Counted from the stretch's first letter, positions 51,780 to 60,544 are shown. The stretch is DNA of 64,000 bases from Croceicoccus naphthovorans (GCF_001028705.1 NZ_CP011770.1:1739501-1803500); one strand, 5' to 3'. Numbers and translations: made by a program. Notes: a model not told the origin generated them from the sequence alone.

Positions 51780-54309
51780 CGGGAAATATCCGGGGGACCA
51801 GTGTGAAGGCCATGCCCTGTATTGCGCAATACCCTATGAAGCGCCCGACGATGTCCATAGTCACATTGGTCGGCGTGGTCATGATGCCGCGAGCTTCGCG
51901 AAAGGCCAGGTAAATGGCCATGATAATAGCCACCGCCACGACCTGACCCTGAAGCACGGACAGCATGAAAACTGTTGCCCCCATCCCGCTTGCAGTTGGA
52001 TGCAGCCCGCTTTCCAGCCAGCCGTTTACGTCCAGCCAGAGCGCGCCGGTCAAAAGCGCGGCGGCAACAGCCTGCATGATCCACGGAAGGTCCTCTGCCA
52101 ACCGGCCACTGCGCAATGCCAGCACCCGCCTACCGCCCCAAGCGGCAAGGAGTGCCAAGGCTTCTACCGCCAAAATGACGATGGTTTCGCCCAATGGCGG
52201 CGGGGCCCGCCAGACCTCGCCGTTGATCCCGTAGAGATAGAAATAGGCGAAGATCGCCATAAAGCCGATCATTCCGACAACGACCAGCAGCGTGTTGAGC
52301 GCCCACCAGCCATGGCTCTGCGGACCGGTAATCGCGATCGGCACTTCGATGCCAGCCCCGATATCCGCCCTGTCCTGCTTGATCGGCCGATCGGTTTCCC
52401 AGACCCAACGCAGCGTGCTGACCACGGCAACAAGGCCGCAAAAGATGGCGAAAGCATAAGCCTGCACGGTAAGCGAAAGAAAAAATCCGGCCGTGAAGAT
52501 TGCCGCCGACAGTGGCCATGCAGACGGGCCCGGCATCAACTGCACATATTGCGGCTCTGCCAATAGCGGAGAGGTAATCAGTGTTTCGCGATGCCCGGTT
52601 GCGGAATTTGGCAGGAAGTATCGCCCTTCGGCAACTTCGCGCGGCAAATCCGGCCGATCCCATAGCGGCTCACGCGACGTGATGACAGGAATCGATCGGG
52701 TCGAATAAAGGCCTGTCGGCAACCATTCCAACGTGCCGCCCCCATAGATATTCCCCACGTCGCTATCGACCGTAAAGCGAAACCGGCGGGCGCAATCGAC
52801 CAGAAACAGCAGGATGCCCGCCGCCATGACAAAGGCACCGATCGTCGAAATCAGGTTCAGCAGATCCAGATCGCGTCCGGGCATATAGGTATAGATGCGG
52901 CGCGGCATGCCCATTAGACCGGACAGGTGCATCGGAAAGAACGTGATGTGCAGCCCTGCGAACATTAGCCAGAAGACCCAACGCCCAACCCGTTCGGACA
53001 GGGCGCGGCTGCTGGTCATGCCGTGCCAGTGGTAAAATGCGGCAAACATTGGAAACACCATGCCGCCCATCAGAACGTAATGAAGATGGGCAACGATGAA
53101 GTAGGTATCGTGAGCCTGCCAGTCGAAAGGCACCATCCCGACCATCACCCCGGTCAGGCCGCCCATGGTAAAAATCACCACGCTGCCCACCACGAACAGC
53201 GCAGGCGTGCTCCAGCGGATCCTGCCACTGGCCAGCGTTGCGATCCAGCAGAAGACCTGAATGCCCGCAGGCAGGCTGACCGCCATGCTGGCCGCAGAGA
53301 AATAGCCAGCCGAAACGCGCGGCATGTCCGTGGCGAACATATGATGCGCCCACACGCCGAAACTGATAAAGCCCGTGGCCACCAGCGCCAGCACATTCAG
53401 GCGATAGCCGACAAGTTCGGTTTGAGCGACCGTCGCTACCATCATGCTCATCAAACCTGCAGCGGGAATGAAGATGATGTAGACTTCCGGGTGACCGAAG
53501 AACCAGAACAGGTGCTGCCACAAAAGCGGATCGCCGCCGCGCGTCGCGTCGAAAAACGGCCAGTTAAACGCTCGCTCTATCTCCAGCAGCATCGTGCACA
53601 AGATGACGCTGGGAAAGGCCACCACGATCATTACCGCAAAGACCAGCATGGCCCACGCGAACATCGGCATCTTGTCCAGCGTCATACCGGGCGCGCGGGT
53701 TCGCAACACCCCGACGATGATCTCTATCGCCCCGGCAATGGCCGAAATCTCGATGAAGCCGATACCCAGCAGCCAGAAGTCGGTGTTGATGCCGGGGCTG
53801 AAAGCAATCGACGTCAACGGGGGATACATGAACCACCCGCCATCCGGGGCAAGCCCGACCAAAAGCGAGAGGAAGAACATCGTTCCGCCGACGAAATACG
53901 CCCAGTAGGCGTAGGCCGAAAGCCGGGGGAAAGGTAGATCGCGCGCCGCCAGCATCTGCGGCAAAAGCATGATGCCGATCGCCTCTACCGCAGGAACCGC
54001 GAACAGGAACATCATCACCGTGCCATGCATGGTGAAAAACTGGTTATAGGTGTCGACGCCAAGAAAATCCTGCATCGGCGCAGCAAGCTGTATCCGCATG
54101 CCTAGCGCCAGCACCCCCGCCGCCAGGAAGAAGCCGAATGCCGTGACGATGTACCAGAATCCAACGTAGTTATTGTTTACAGCGGTCAGCCGCCGCCAGC
54201 CCTTGGGCGAGGCCCAGATCCGCTCCAGATCGCGGACTTCGCCATCGGGCCGGGCCTCGGTCGGAAACCGATCGTAGAGCGCGTGGTCGAACCCGGTCTC
54301 CGACTTCAC
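51772..54309 (-). CDS. Cytochrome c oxidase subunit I+III fusion
   Basis: The 845-aa protein is a heme-copper oxidase subunit I (residues 1 to ~590) fused to subunit III (~640-845). Heme and CuB ligands are visible: NQFFTMHGT, HPEVY with the cross-linked Tyr, WAHHMF and HDTYFIVAHLHYV. The D-channel Asp is kept (AARDLPFPRL), but the position of Paracoccus Asn131 is Ser (RLSAYAYW). The E278-type Glu in HPEVY is present. The fusion resembles CoxN/caa3-like terminal oxidases. It overlaps the subunit II gene (ATGA) and the downstream small subunit. Confidence 0.93.
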   Translation of the reverse strand: MKSETGFDHALYDRFPTEARPDGEVRDLERIWASPKGWRRLTAVNNNYVGFWYIVTAFGFFLAAGVLALGMRIQLAAPMQDFLGVDTYNQFFTMHGTVMMFLFAVPAVEAIGIMLLPQMLAARDLPFPRLSAYAYWAYFVGGTMFFLSLLVGLAPDGGWFMYPPLTSIAFSPGINTDFWLLGIGFIEISAIAGAIEIIVGVLRTRAPGMTLDKMPMFAWAMLVFAVMIVVAFPSVILCTMLLEIERAFNWPFFDATRGGDPLLWQHLFWFFGHPEVYIIFIPAAGLMSMMVATVAQTELVGYRLNVLALVATGFISFGVWAHHMFATDMPRVSAGYFSAASMAVSLPAGIQVFCWIATLASGRIRWSTPALFVVGSVVIFTMGGLTGVMVGMVPFDWQAHDTYFIVAHLHYVLMGGMVFPMFAAFYHWHGMTSSRALSERVGRWVFWLMFAGLHITFFPMHLSGLMGMPRRIYTYMPGRDLDLLNLISTIGAFVMAAGILLFLVDCARRFRFTVDSDVGNIYGGGTLEWLPTGLYSTRSIPVITSREPLWDRPDLPREVAEGRYFLPNSATGHRETLITSPLLAEPQYVQLMPGPSAWPLSAAIFTAGFFLSLTVQAYAFAIFCGLVAVVSTLRWVWETDRPIKQDRADIGAGIEVPIAITGPQSHGWWALNTLLVVVGMIGFMAIFAYFYLYGINGEVWRAPPPLGETIVILAVEALALLAAWGGRRVLALRSGRLAEDLPWIMQAVAAALLTGALWLDVNGWLESGLHPTASGMGATVFMLSVLQGQVVAVAIIMAIYLAFREARGIMTTPTNVTMDIVGRFIGYCAIQGMAFTLVPRIFPGG

Positions 54310-55346
54310 TTCTGCAGTTCCAGAAACGCGGCGATGTGGCCAATATCCTCTGCTGACAGAACGTAATAGCTCGGCATGCGATTACCCGGCTTGATCGACT
54401 GGCTGTCGCCGATCCAGCCCATCATCGTGCCTCGATTATTGGGCAGGATGCCGGCGCCAAGCGAACGGCGAGATCCAACATGCGTGAGATCCGGGCCGGC
54501 CAGTCCGTTAGCCTCGGTCCCGGCGATGCGGTGACAGGCTGCGCAGCCACTCTCCATGAACAGCCGCATGCCGCGCCGGGCATCGTACCGTTCCAACGTT
54601 TCCGGTTCCATGGGATAAGCCGCTGCATCGCCGGGATAGGGCATCGCGTCAGGCGGGGCAGTCTCGGCAAGCATCTCTGTGCGGGCGACCCGCGTGGTGC
54701 GATCGTCGAACCACGCCTGCCAATCCGACGCTTTATGTGCGATCGCGACAAAGCCCATCAGCGCATGTTGACTTCCGCAATATTCGGCGCACAGACCGCC
54801 GAATTCGCCGGCGCGGTCGGCTTGCACCCGTAGCAAAGTGCGCCGACCCGGGATCATGTCTTTCTTGCCCGACAGATGCGGCACCCAAAAACTGTGAATC
54901 ACGTCCGCCGCTTCAAGTTCGAGCACGACGGGCACCCCGACGGGTAAATGAAGTTCGTTGGCATCTTCCATGACAATGTCGCCATCGGCGTTCAGGTATT
55001 GCACCCGGAACCACCACATTTCACCTGTTATGCGGATGCGCATTTCATCGCCTCGGATCGGCTGGGTAAGACTTGCGGTCAGGGTAAGACCCCAAACGAG
55101 CAATCCCAGCAGGACCACGCCCGGAAAGGCGATCCCGCCGATCCAGATCGCGCGCTCTCCGCCGATCATAGCTTTTATCTTGGGCGATCCCCTCACCGCG
55201 AGCCACAGCGCGGCGCAAACGATGGCCGTAACGACCAGACCCATGCCAAAGAGCGCCCAGGCCAGCGTCGTCACCTTGTCGGCATATGGACCAGCCGGAT
55301 CTAGGACCGGCGGAGGCCAACCCCACAGCGCGTCAATCATGGTCAA
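54306..55346 (-). CDS. Cytochrome c oxidase subunit II with fused cytochrome c
   Basis: The 346-aa protein has two membrane segments, a cupredoxin domain with the CuA site (HSFWVPHLSG and CAEYCGSQHALM) and a C-terminal class I cytochrome c domain with CAACH (near residue 272) and an axial Met in GNRMPSY. Such caa3/CoxM-type subunits receive electrons internally. It overlaps the cytochrome c gene upstream by 14 nt and the subunit I+III gene by 4 nt, so the cluster is tightly coupled. Confidence 0.95.
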   Translation of the reverse strand: MTMIDALWGWPPPVLDPAGPYADKVTTLAWALFGMGLVVTAIVCAALWLAVRGSPKIKAMIGGERAIWIGGIAFPGVVLLGLLVWGLTLTASLTQPIRGDEMRIRITGEMWWFRVQYLNADGDIVMEDANELHLPVGVPVVLELEAADVIHSFWVPHLSGKKDMIPGRRTLLRVQADRAGEFGGLCAEYCGSQHALMGFVAIAHKASDWQAWFDDRTTRVARTEMLAETAPPDAMPYPGDAAAYPMEPETLERYDARRGMRLFMESGCAACHRIAGTEANGLAGPDLTHVGSRRSLGAGILPNNRGTMMGWIGDSQSIKPGNRMPSYYVLSAEDIGHIAAFLELQK

Positions 55347-55707
55347 GACCGTAAAGATAGGCGGCTATATCGACCGCTTCGAGTTGCGTGATGGGCGTCG
55401 CGGGCATCGTGCTGTCGCGCTTGACGGCTGGAGCATTGCGAATAAAGGCGGCCAGCAGATCGGGGCGATTGGGCAATTGTCCGGCGATCATCCCGACATC
55501 GTCGAAGCCTTCAAGCGATGGGCCGAGCCGTCCCTTGGGCCAGGCGACACCCGGAATCTCGTGACAAGCGGCGCACCCTGCCTCGTTAATCGCCAACAAC
55601 CCACGTTCCTGTGCGGCATCGTCCGGCTCGTAACGCGAACCGACCGGATTCTTGCAGGCGGAAAGGAGACCCAGAACCATCGCACTTGCCACACCCGCCC
55701 TCTTCAT
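55333..55707 (-). CDS. Lipoprotein cytochrome c
   Basis: With the start at 55707 the protein has 124 aa: a lipoprotein signal (MKRAGVASAMVLGLLSAC), a heme site CAACH and an axial Met region DSTMPATPITQLEA. ATG at 55725 is an alternative start. It is the first gene of the oxidase operon, probably a membrane-anchored electron donor to the oxidase. It is preceded by the bidirectional EcfG-like promoter. Confidence 0.87.
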   Translation of the reverse strand: MKRAGVASAMVLGLLSACKNPVGSRYEPDDAAQERGLLAINEAGCAACHEIPGVAWPKGRLGPSLEGFDDVGMIAGQLPNRPDLLAAFIRNAPAVKRDSTMPATPITQLEAVDIAAYLYGLDHD

Positions 55708-55770
55708 CGCTGCAAAGCGGCCCATTCGATCGATTTCGTTGGGGTGATCCCGCAAACCCGCCATCAAACC

Positions 55771-55797
55771 GGAACCGGTCAATCGCCTCTCCGTTCC
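55771..55797. promoter_or_regulatory. Overlapping bidirectional EcfG-like promoter
   Basis: Plus strand: GGAAC (55771-55775), 16-bp spacer, CGTT (55792-55795), a perfect match to the alphaproteobacterial general-stress consensus, ending 10 nt before the diheme cytochrome ATG (55806). Minus strand: GGAAC (55797-55793), 16-bp spacer, GGTT (55776-55773), one mismatch, leading toward the oxidase operon. Each promoter's -35 overlaps the other's -10, so they could not be occupied at the same time. Confidence 0.6.
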
Positions 55798-55805
55798 CAA
55801 GGTTC

Positions 55806-56507
55806 ATGCGCCGCGTTTATAACCTGACCCTCAGATCGGTGGCCTTCGGACCATTTCTATGCCTTGCTGCTTGCGGTGCCGCGCCGGTAGCAGACCCGTT
55901 CGACGACACGGGTGAATTGATTGCCCTGTCCGGTGCCGATGCCGGGCCGGAAGCGGCGTGCCACACGTGTCACGGGCTCGACGGCGTCGGCGATGGCGCG
56001 CTGGTGCCACGTATAGCGGGCCTGGACGCAGGATACATCGTCCGCCAACTGGGCTTTTACGCAGATGGTCAGCGCATGCATCCGCAGATGTCGTGGCTGG
56101 CCGGAAAGCTGGACAGCGCGGAAAGGCTCGCGGTCTCAGCCTATTATGCACAAATGCCCTTGCCGCCTGTAAGCCGGGTGGGTTCAGCCCCCGGCTGCTC
56201 GACGTCGATGGCAAGGCTTTATCGGGAAGGCGACCCGGATCGCGGCCTGCAAGCGTGCGCAAGCTGTCATGGATCACAGGGCCAGGGCGTCGGTCTCGGG
56301 AACCCATCCCTGACAAATCAGAGTGCCCGCTATATCGCAGAGCAATTGCAGCGATGGCGCGACGGTCGCCGCTATGGCGATGCGATGGGGGCGATGCAGA
56401 AGGCGGCTGCCGGTTTGCGCGAAAATGAAATCAGACCCCTGTCGGATTATATTGCCGGTGGTCCGGTGCCTCCGGATCGTCCTGAATTTCAGGAAGAATG
56501 CCAATGA
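55806..56507 (+). CDS. Diheme cytochrome c lipoprotein (cytochrome c4-like)
   Basis: The 233-aa protein has a lipoprotein signal (MRRVYNLTLRSVAFGPFLCL, lipobox LAAC) and two class I heme domains with CHTCH and CASCH, each followed by an axial Met region (HPQMSW; AMGAMQK). It is divergent from the oxidase operon and likely donates electrons to it. If the EcfG-like site is used, the mRNA would start only 2-4 nt before the ATG. Its last 77 nt overlap the convergent cytochrome b561 gene. Confidence 0.87.
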   Translation: MRRVYNLTLRSVAFGPFLCLAACGAAPVADPFDDTGELIALSGADAGPEAACHTCHGLDGVGDGALVPRIAGLDAGYIVRQLGFYADGQRMHPQMSWLAGKLDSAERLAVSAYYAQMPLPPVSRVGSAPGCSTSMARLYREGDPDRGLQACASCHGSQGQGVGLGNPSLTNQSARYIAEQLQRWRDGRRYGDAMGAMQKAAAGLRENEIRPLSDYIAGGPVPPDRPEFQEECQ

Positions 56508-57081
56508 CGGTATCGTCGCGGTCCCAGAAGTGATGTTTTAACGCTGCACCGACGTGAAGCGGAACCAGCGCGGCCAGACCGATCACGCCCAGAACGTGCA
56601 ACCATTCTGCCCAATCCAGAACGCGATACTGCCATCCCGGCGACAGGGTATGAAATGGCATGGGTGGGATCGGCACGATGCCCGCGAGACGCAGCGGTTC
56701 CACCGGCTGGATTGCCGACCACATCGCCCACCCACTCAACGGTAGCAGCGCGAAAAGACCATAAAAAAGATAATGCGTCAGATGCGCCGCCTTGCTTTGC
56801 CAGCCGGGAGCATCGGCATCATTGATCGGATCCGGTATAAACAGCCGCCAGCCAAAGCGCAGGATGGCAAGCAGCAGGATCGACAAACCGATCTCACTAT
56901 GCAGTTCGTAAGCATCCAATTTGTCGCCGCCGACCGGCCTGCGCGTCATTATCCAGCCCACCCAAAGCTGAAACAGGACAAGCGCGGCCATGATCCAGTG
57001 GAACCAGACCCCAATGGGAGAATACTTGCCCGCATTCGTGTAGCTGACCGCCCATTTCCGGATAAGGTTATGCAGCTTCAT
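56431..57081 (-). CDS. Cytochrome b561-family membrane protein
   Basis: The 216-aa protein has four membrane segments with heme-ligand histidines in VWFHWIMAALVLFQLWVGW, ELHSEIGLSIL, WLHVLGVIG and PLHVGAALKHH. It matches bacterial cytochrome b561 (quinol-linked di-heme electron carriers). ATG at 57081 is chosen; it overlaps the ctaG-like gene's stop by 14 nt. Its 3' end runs 77 nt into the convergent diheme cytochrome gene. Confidence 0.88.
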   Translation of the reverse strand: MKLHNLIRKWAVSYTNAGKYSPIGVWFHWIMAALVLFQLWVGWIMTRRPVGGDKLDAYELHSEIGLSILLLAILRFGWRLFIPDPINDADAPGWQSKAAHLTHYLFYGLFALLPLSGWAMWSAIQPVEPLRLAGIVPIPPMPFHTLSPGWQYRVLDWAEWLHVLGVIGLAALVPLHVGAALKHHFWDRDDTVIGILPEIQDDPEAPDHRQYNPTGV

Positions 57082-57802
57082 GGATCGCCTTGTCGCCGAA
57101 CATGCGGTACAGCAAGGCAAGCGCAGCCAGCAGGTAGATGGCGCTGGCGGGTGCCCACATGATGATGCCCGCCATCTGCTGATCGTCTAGCGGGCTCCAT
57201 CCCCATGTCTGCGTGGTGAGCCAGTGCGGCGCGTACATGGCATTGGGGGCAAAAGTCAGCAACGCGCCCAGCGCACCCATCGCGACCATCGTTGCCAAGA
57301 GCGACAACACCGCCGCAGGTGCGGCCGCCTGCAAGACCCTCGCCCACCAGATCGTCGCGGTCCCCACGATCGTCAGTTGCATCGCCCAGAACACCGCATC
57401 GTTGCTCATCGCAGCGGCATAGGCCGGGGGCGCGTGCCACAGCCAGAAGGTCAGCGCGTGAATTGCGGTTATGACCGGAAGACCGATACCTAGACGCGTT
57501 TTGTCGAGCCGGAACGTCGCCACTGATAGTGGAGCCAGCACTGCTGCCAGTATGAGATCGTGGATGACACGAACTGAAAACAGGGCCGATCCAAGCGCAC
57601 AAAAAGGGCTGATGTAAAGGAAACCTACCAAACCAAGAACTGAGATGGCGGAGCCACGCCTGACCCTTGCACGAGAGATCTGCAAGGCCACAGCCGCCAC
57701 CCCAAACGCGATAAGAAGAACGGGATCGAGGTTCCAGCGTTCGAGCAATGCCGAAGGCACAGGTGCGGCTCCACAATAAGGGATCCAGGCAAGCAAGCGC
57801 AT
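57068..57802 (-). CDS. CtaG (caa3-type) oxidase assembly factor
   Basis: The 244-aa protein has about seven membrane segments and the caa3_CtaG pattern: FLYISPFCALGSALFSVRVI followed by HDLILAAVLAPL, and QQMAGIIMWAPASAIYLLAA. Family members help build the CuA or copper centre of caa3-type oxidases, which fits the adjacent oxidase operon. It starts a two-gene unit with cytochrome b561. A weak EcfG-like sequence (GGAAC at 57858-57854, then TGTT after 15 nt) lies about 30 nt upstream. Confidence 0.85.
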   Translation of the reverse strand: MRLLAWIPYCGAAPVPSALLERWNLDPVLLIAFGVAAVALQISRARVRRGSAISVLGLVGFLYISPFCALGSALFSVRVIHDLILAAVLAPLSVATFRLDKTRLGIGLPVITAIHALTFWLWHAPPAYAAAMSNDAVFWAMQLTIVGTATIWWARVLQAAAPAAVLSLLATMVAMGALGALLTFAPNAMYAPHWLTTQTWGWSPLDDQQMAGIIMWAPASAIYLLAALALLYRMFGDKAIHEAA

Positions 57803-57932
57803 TCCTTTTTCGGCAACCGAGTTCAGGGAATGAAAACATTAATCGGGGTGCTCGTTCCCGCCTCAGACTAGCCTCTTTTTCACATTCCGTCTCGCGGCAA
57901 GGGGTAGCTGACCTGTTTCTCGGGTAGAGCAA

Positions 57933-57957
57933 GGACCATCAAGGCGATGGTTTCGTT
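57933..57957 (+). promoter_or_regulatory. EcfG-like promoter for the SDR gene
   Basis: GGACC (57933-57937), 16-bp spacer, CGTT (57954-57957), one base from consensus. It ends 21 nt before the SDR ATG; GAAGGAG (57965-57971) would lie right at the transcript start. Confidence 0.45.
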
Positions 57958-57978
57958 GTAATCTCGAAGGAGTTAGCC

Positions 57979-58830
57979 ATGACCGAAACCATCGATATGA
58001 TCCACGAGGACGCGCTTCCCGGCCACGAAAGCGCCTTGGAACCCAAACCGGATTGGCAGCCGCGCTATCCGGGGTCCGGCCGCCTAAAAGGTAAAGTGGC
58101 TATCGTAACCGGAGCGGACAGTGGCATCGGCCGCGCCGTGGCGGCTCTTTACGCTCGTGAAGGCGCAAAGATTGCAATCGTCTACCTTCTTGAAGACGAC
58201 GATGCCGAAAAGACCAAAGCGATCGTGAAGGACGAGGGCAGCGAAGCGATCTGCATCAAGGCGGACATTGGATCGAAAGACGCTTGCAATACCATCGTCG
58301 ACAAAACTCTGGAGGCGTTCGGCAAGATCGACATTCTCGTCAACAATGCAGGGGAGCAGCATCCCGACGACGACATAGTAAATATCACCGAAGAGCAATT
58401 GCGACGCACTTTTCAGACAAACATTTTTGGCATGTTTTTTCTTACCCAAGCTGTCCGCCCGCATCTCGGCAAAGGTGCGAGCATCGTCAATTGCACCAGC
58501 GTTACGATGTATCAGGGCAGTGCATCCCTGCTCGATTACAGCTCGACGAAGGGTGCAATCACCGCATTCACCAGATCGCTCAGCGAGAACCTCGTGGGTG
58601 ATGGCATTCGTGTGAACGCGGTTGCGCCCGGTCCGATCTGGACGCCTCTGAACCCGTGTGGAGGTGCAGACAAGGAAAAGCTAGAGCATTTCGGGGAATC
58701 GACGCCGATGGGCAGGCCCGGCCAGCCCAACGAAGTTGCGCCGGCATTCCTGTTCCTCGCCTGCGAAGATGCAAGCTACATGAGCGGGCAAGTGCTGCAC
58801 CCCAACGGCGGCGTAATCGTCAACGGCTGA
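57979..58830 (+). CDS. SDR-family oxidoreductase (YghA-like)
   Basis: The 283-aa short-chain dehydrogenase has an N-terminal extension (about 40 residues, LEPKPDWQPRYPGSGRLKGK), the cofactor loop TGADSGIGRA, the NNAGEQ motif and the catalytic Ser-Tyr-Lys (NCTSVTMY and YSSTKGA). It belongs to the YghA/general stress protein 39 group, oxidoreductases often under general stress control. The natural substrate is unknown. GGAG 7 nt upstream supports the start. Confidence 0.93.
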   Translation: MTETIDMIHEDALPGHESALEPKPDWQPRYPGSGRLKGKVAIVTGADSGIGRAVAALYAREGAKIAIVYLLEDDDAEKTKAIVKDEGSEAICIKADIGSKDACNTIVDKTLEAFGKIDILVNNAGEQHPDDDIVNITEEQLRRTFQTNIFGMFFLTQAVRPHLGKGASIVNCTSVTMYQGSASLLDYSSTKGAITAFTRSLSENLVGDGIRVNAVAPGPIWTPLNPCGGADKEKLEHFGESTPMGRPGQPNEVAPAFLFLACEDASYMSGQVLHPNGGVIVNG

Positions 58831-58872
58831 TCCAGGCTTTGAGGTTTCGGGCGCCGTTTTCCAGTTCGGCCC

Positions 58873-58897
58873 GGAACCCGCCCTGCCTCATCCGGTT
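58873..58897 (+). promoter_or_regulatory. EcfG-like promoter for the GH13 pair
   Basis: GGAAC (58873-58877), 16-bp spacer, GGTT (58894-58897), one base from consensus. It lies in the 100-nt gap after the SDR gene and ends 33 nt before the preferred ATG (58931). Confidence 0.45.
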
Positions 58898-58930
58898 GGG
58901 TTTCATGACATGCAACGACGCGAGGTACGA

Positions 58931-60544
58931 ATGGCAGATGAAAGCGCGGAATGGTGGCAGGGAGCAATCATCTACCACATTTATCCGCGCAGTTTTCAGG
59001 ACTCCACGGGGAACGGGATCGGCGATCTTCGAGGGATAGAACAGCGGCTGGATTACATCGCGCAGCTGGGTGTTGATGCCATTTGGATTTCACCCTTCGC
59101 CAAATCGCCGATGCGTGATTTCGGCTACGACGTTTCAGACTATCTCTCGGTCGACCCGCTTTTCGGCAGCTTGGAGGATTTCCAGTCTCTGCTGAAGGCC
59201 GCGCATGATCGCGGTTTGAAAGTAATGATGGATCAGGTTCTGTCGCATACTTCCAGTGAACATCCGTGGTTTCTGGCAAGCCGGGAGGGGCGGGGCAACG
59301 CCAAGGCGGACTGGTATGTCTGGTCCGACCCGGCACCGGGCGGAGCGCCACCCAACAACTGGCTATCCGTATTTGGCGGTTCGTCCTGGCAATGGGAGCC
59401 GCGCCGGGGGCAATACTACCTACACAACTTCCTGCGCGACCAGCCCGATCTCAATTATCACTGCGAGGACGTGCAGCAAGCTGTACTGGACGTGTGCCGG
59501 TTCTGGCTTGAAATGGGTGTCGATGGCTTTCGCCTCGACGTCTGCGCATTTTATTTTCATGACCCTTCGCTAATCGACAATCCTCCGGCGGAAGCACCGC
59601 AAGGGTCGCACTTCATGTTCAACCCCTATTCGTTGCAGGAACATCGTCACGACATCGCGCAGCCAGAAAACCTGCAGTTCCTTGAAAAGCTGCGGGCGCT
59701 GGCCGACGAATACGATGATCGGGTGCTTCTGGGCGAATTGCATCAAAGCGATGGCGAGGCGCTCCATCACGCCTATACCGGCCCGGATCGCCTGCAACTC
59801 GCCTATGGCTACTGGTTGCTCGGTGCCGACGAACTAAACGCGGAAACAATCCGCAAGACTGCCACGGACTTGCGCTTCGGCCCTGATGATGGATGGCCTT
59901 GCTGGGCGCTGGACAATCATGATTTTCATCGTGCGGTCTCACGTCTGGGCGTGGAGGAGAGCCCCGACGCAGCCCTTATCGCACTGATCGCCCTAACCTG
60001 CATGCGTGGTGCAACCTGCCTGTATCAGGGATCCGAACTCGGCCTCCCGAACGCCGATGTTCCTTATGAAGATCTTCTCGATCCTTACGGCCGCGAGTTC
60101 TACCCCTCCTTCATCGGTCGCGACGGTGCGCGTACGCCGATGCCGTGGGATGCAGAAAAACCCCATGCTGGCTTTAGCGAGGCAAAACCATGGCTACCCG
60201 TCACCGAACCCCATCGTCGACTATCGGTGCGGCAACAGGAAACTTTACCCGGATCGACCCTTAATCGGATGCGCCGTTTTTTGAACTGGCGCCGGGAAAT
60301 GCCTGCTCTTCGCCTAGGTGAAATGCGCTTCCTCGACGTTCCCCAAGACGTACTTGGTTTTGTCCGGACATACGATGGGCAAAATATATGCTGCTTGTTC
60401 AATCTTTCGGCGACTGACGTTCCGGTCCCGCTGGATTTGATTGACTGCGGCGAACAGCTACATGGGCACAGCTTTGCCGCCGTATTGGAAGACGAGGTTC
60501 TTGTCGTTCCCGCCCACGGCGCCTGGTTCGGGGCTTCAAGCTGA
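58931..60544 (+). CDS. GH13 alpha-glucosidase, copy 1
   Basis: The 537-aa protein is an alpha-amylase family hydrolase of the oligo-1,6-glucosidase/alpha-glucosidase type. It has the catalytic nucleophile Asp in DGFRLDVCAF, the acid/base Glu in LLGELHQ and the transition-state Asp in LDNHDFHR. ATG at 58931 (MADESAEWWQ) has GAGG 6 nt upstream; the ATG at 58910 does not. It may release glucose from maltose, trehalose-like or other alpha-glucosides. Its stop overlaps the start of a second GH13 gene. Confidence 0.92.
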   Translation: MADESAEWWQGAIIYHIYPRSFQDSTGNGIGDLRGIEQRLDYIAQLGVDAIWISPFAKSPMRDFGYDVSDYLSVDPLFGSLEDFQSLLKAAHDRGLKVMMDQVLSHTSSEHPWFLASREGRGNAKADWYVWSDPAPGGAPPNNWLSVFGGSSWQWEPRRGQYYLHNFLRDQPDLNYHCEDVQQAVLDVCRFWLEMGVDGFRLDVCAFYFHDPSLIDNPPAEAPQGSHFMFNPYSLQEHRHDIAQPENLQFLEKLRALADEYDDRVLLGELHQSDGEALHHAYTGPDRLQLAYGYWLLGADELNAETIRKTATDLRFGPDDGWPCWALDNHDFHRAVSRLGVEESPDAALIALIALTCMRGATCLYQGSELGLPNADVPYEDLLDPYGREFYPSFIGRDGARTPMPWDAEKPHAGFSEAKPWLPVTEPHRRLSVRQQETLPGSTLNRMRRFLNWRREMPALRLGEMRFLDVPQDVLGFVRTYDGQNICCLFNLSATDVPVPLDLIDCGEQLHGHSFAAVLEDEVLVVPAHGAWFGASS

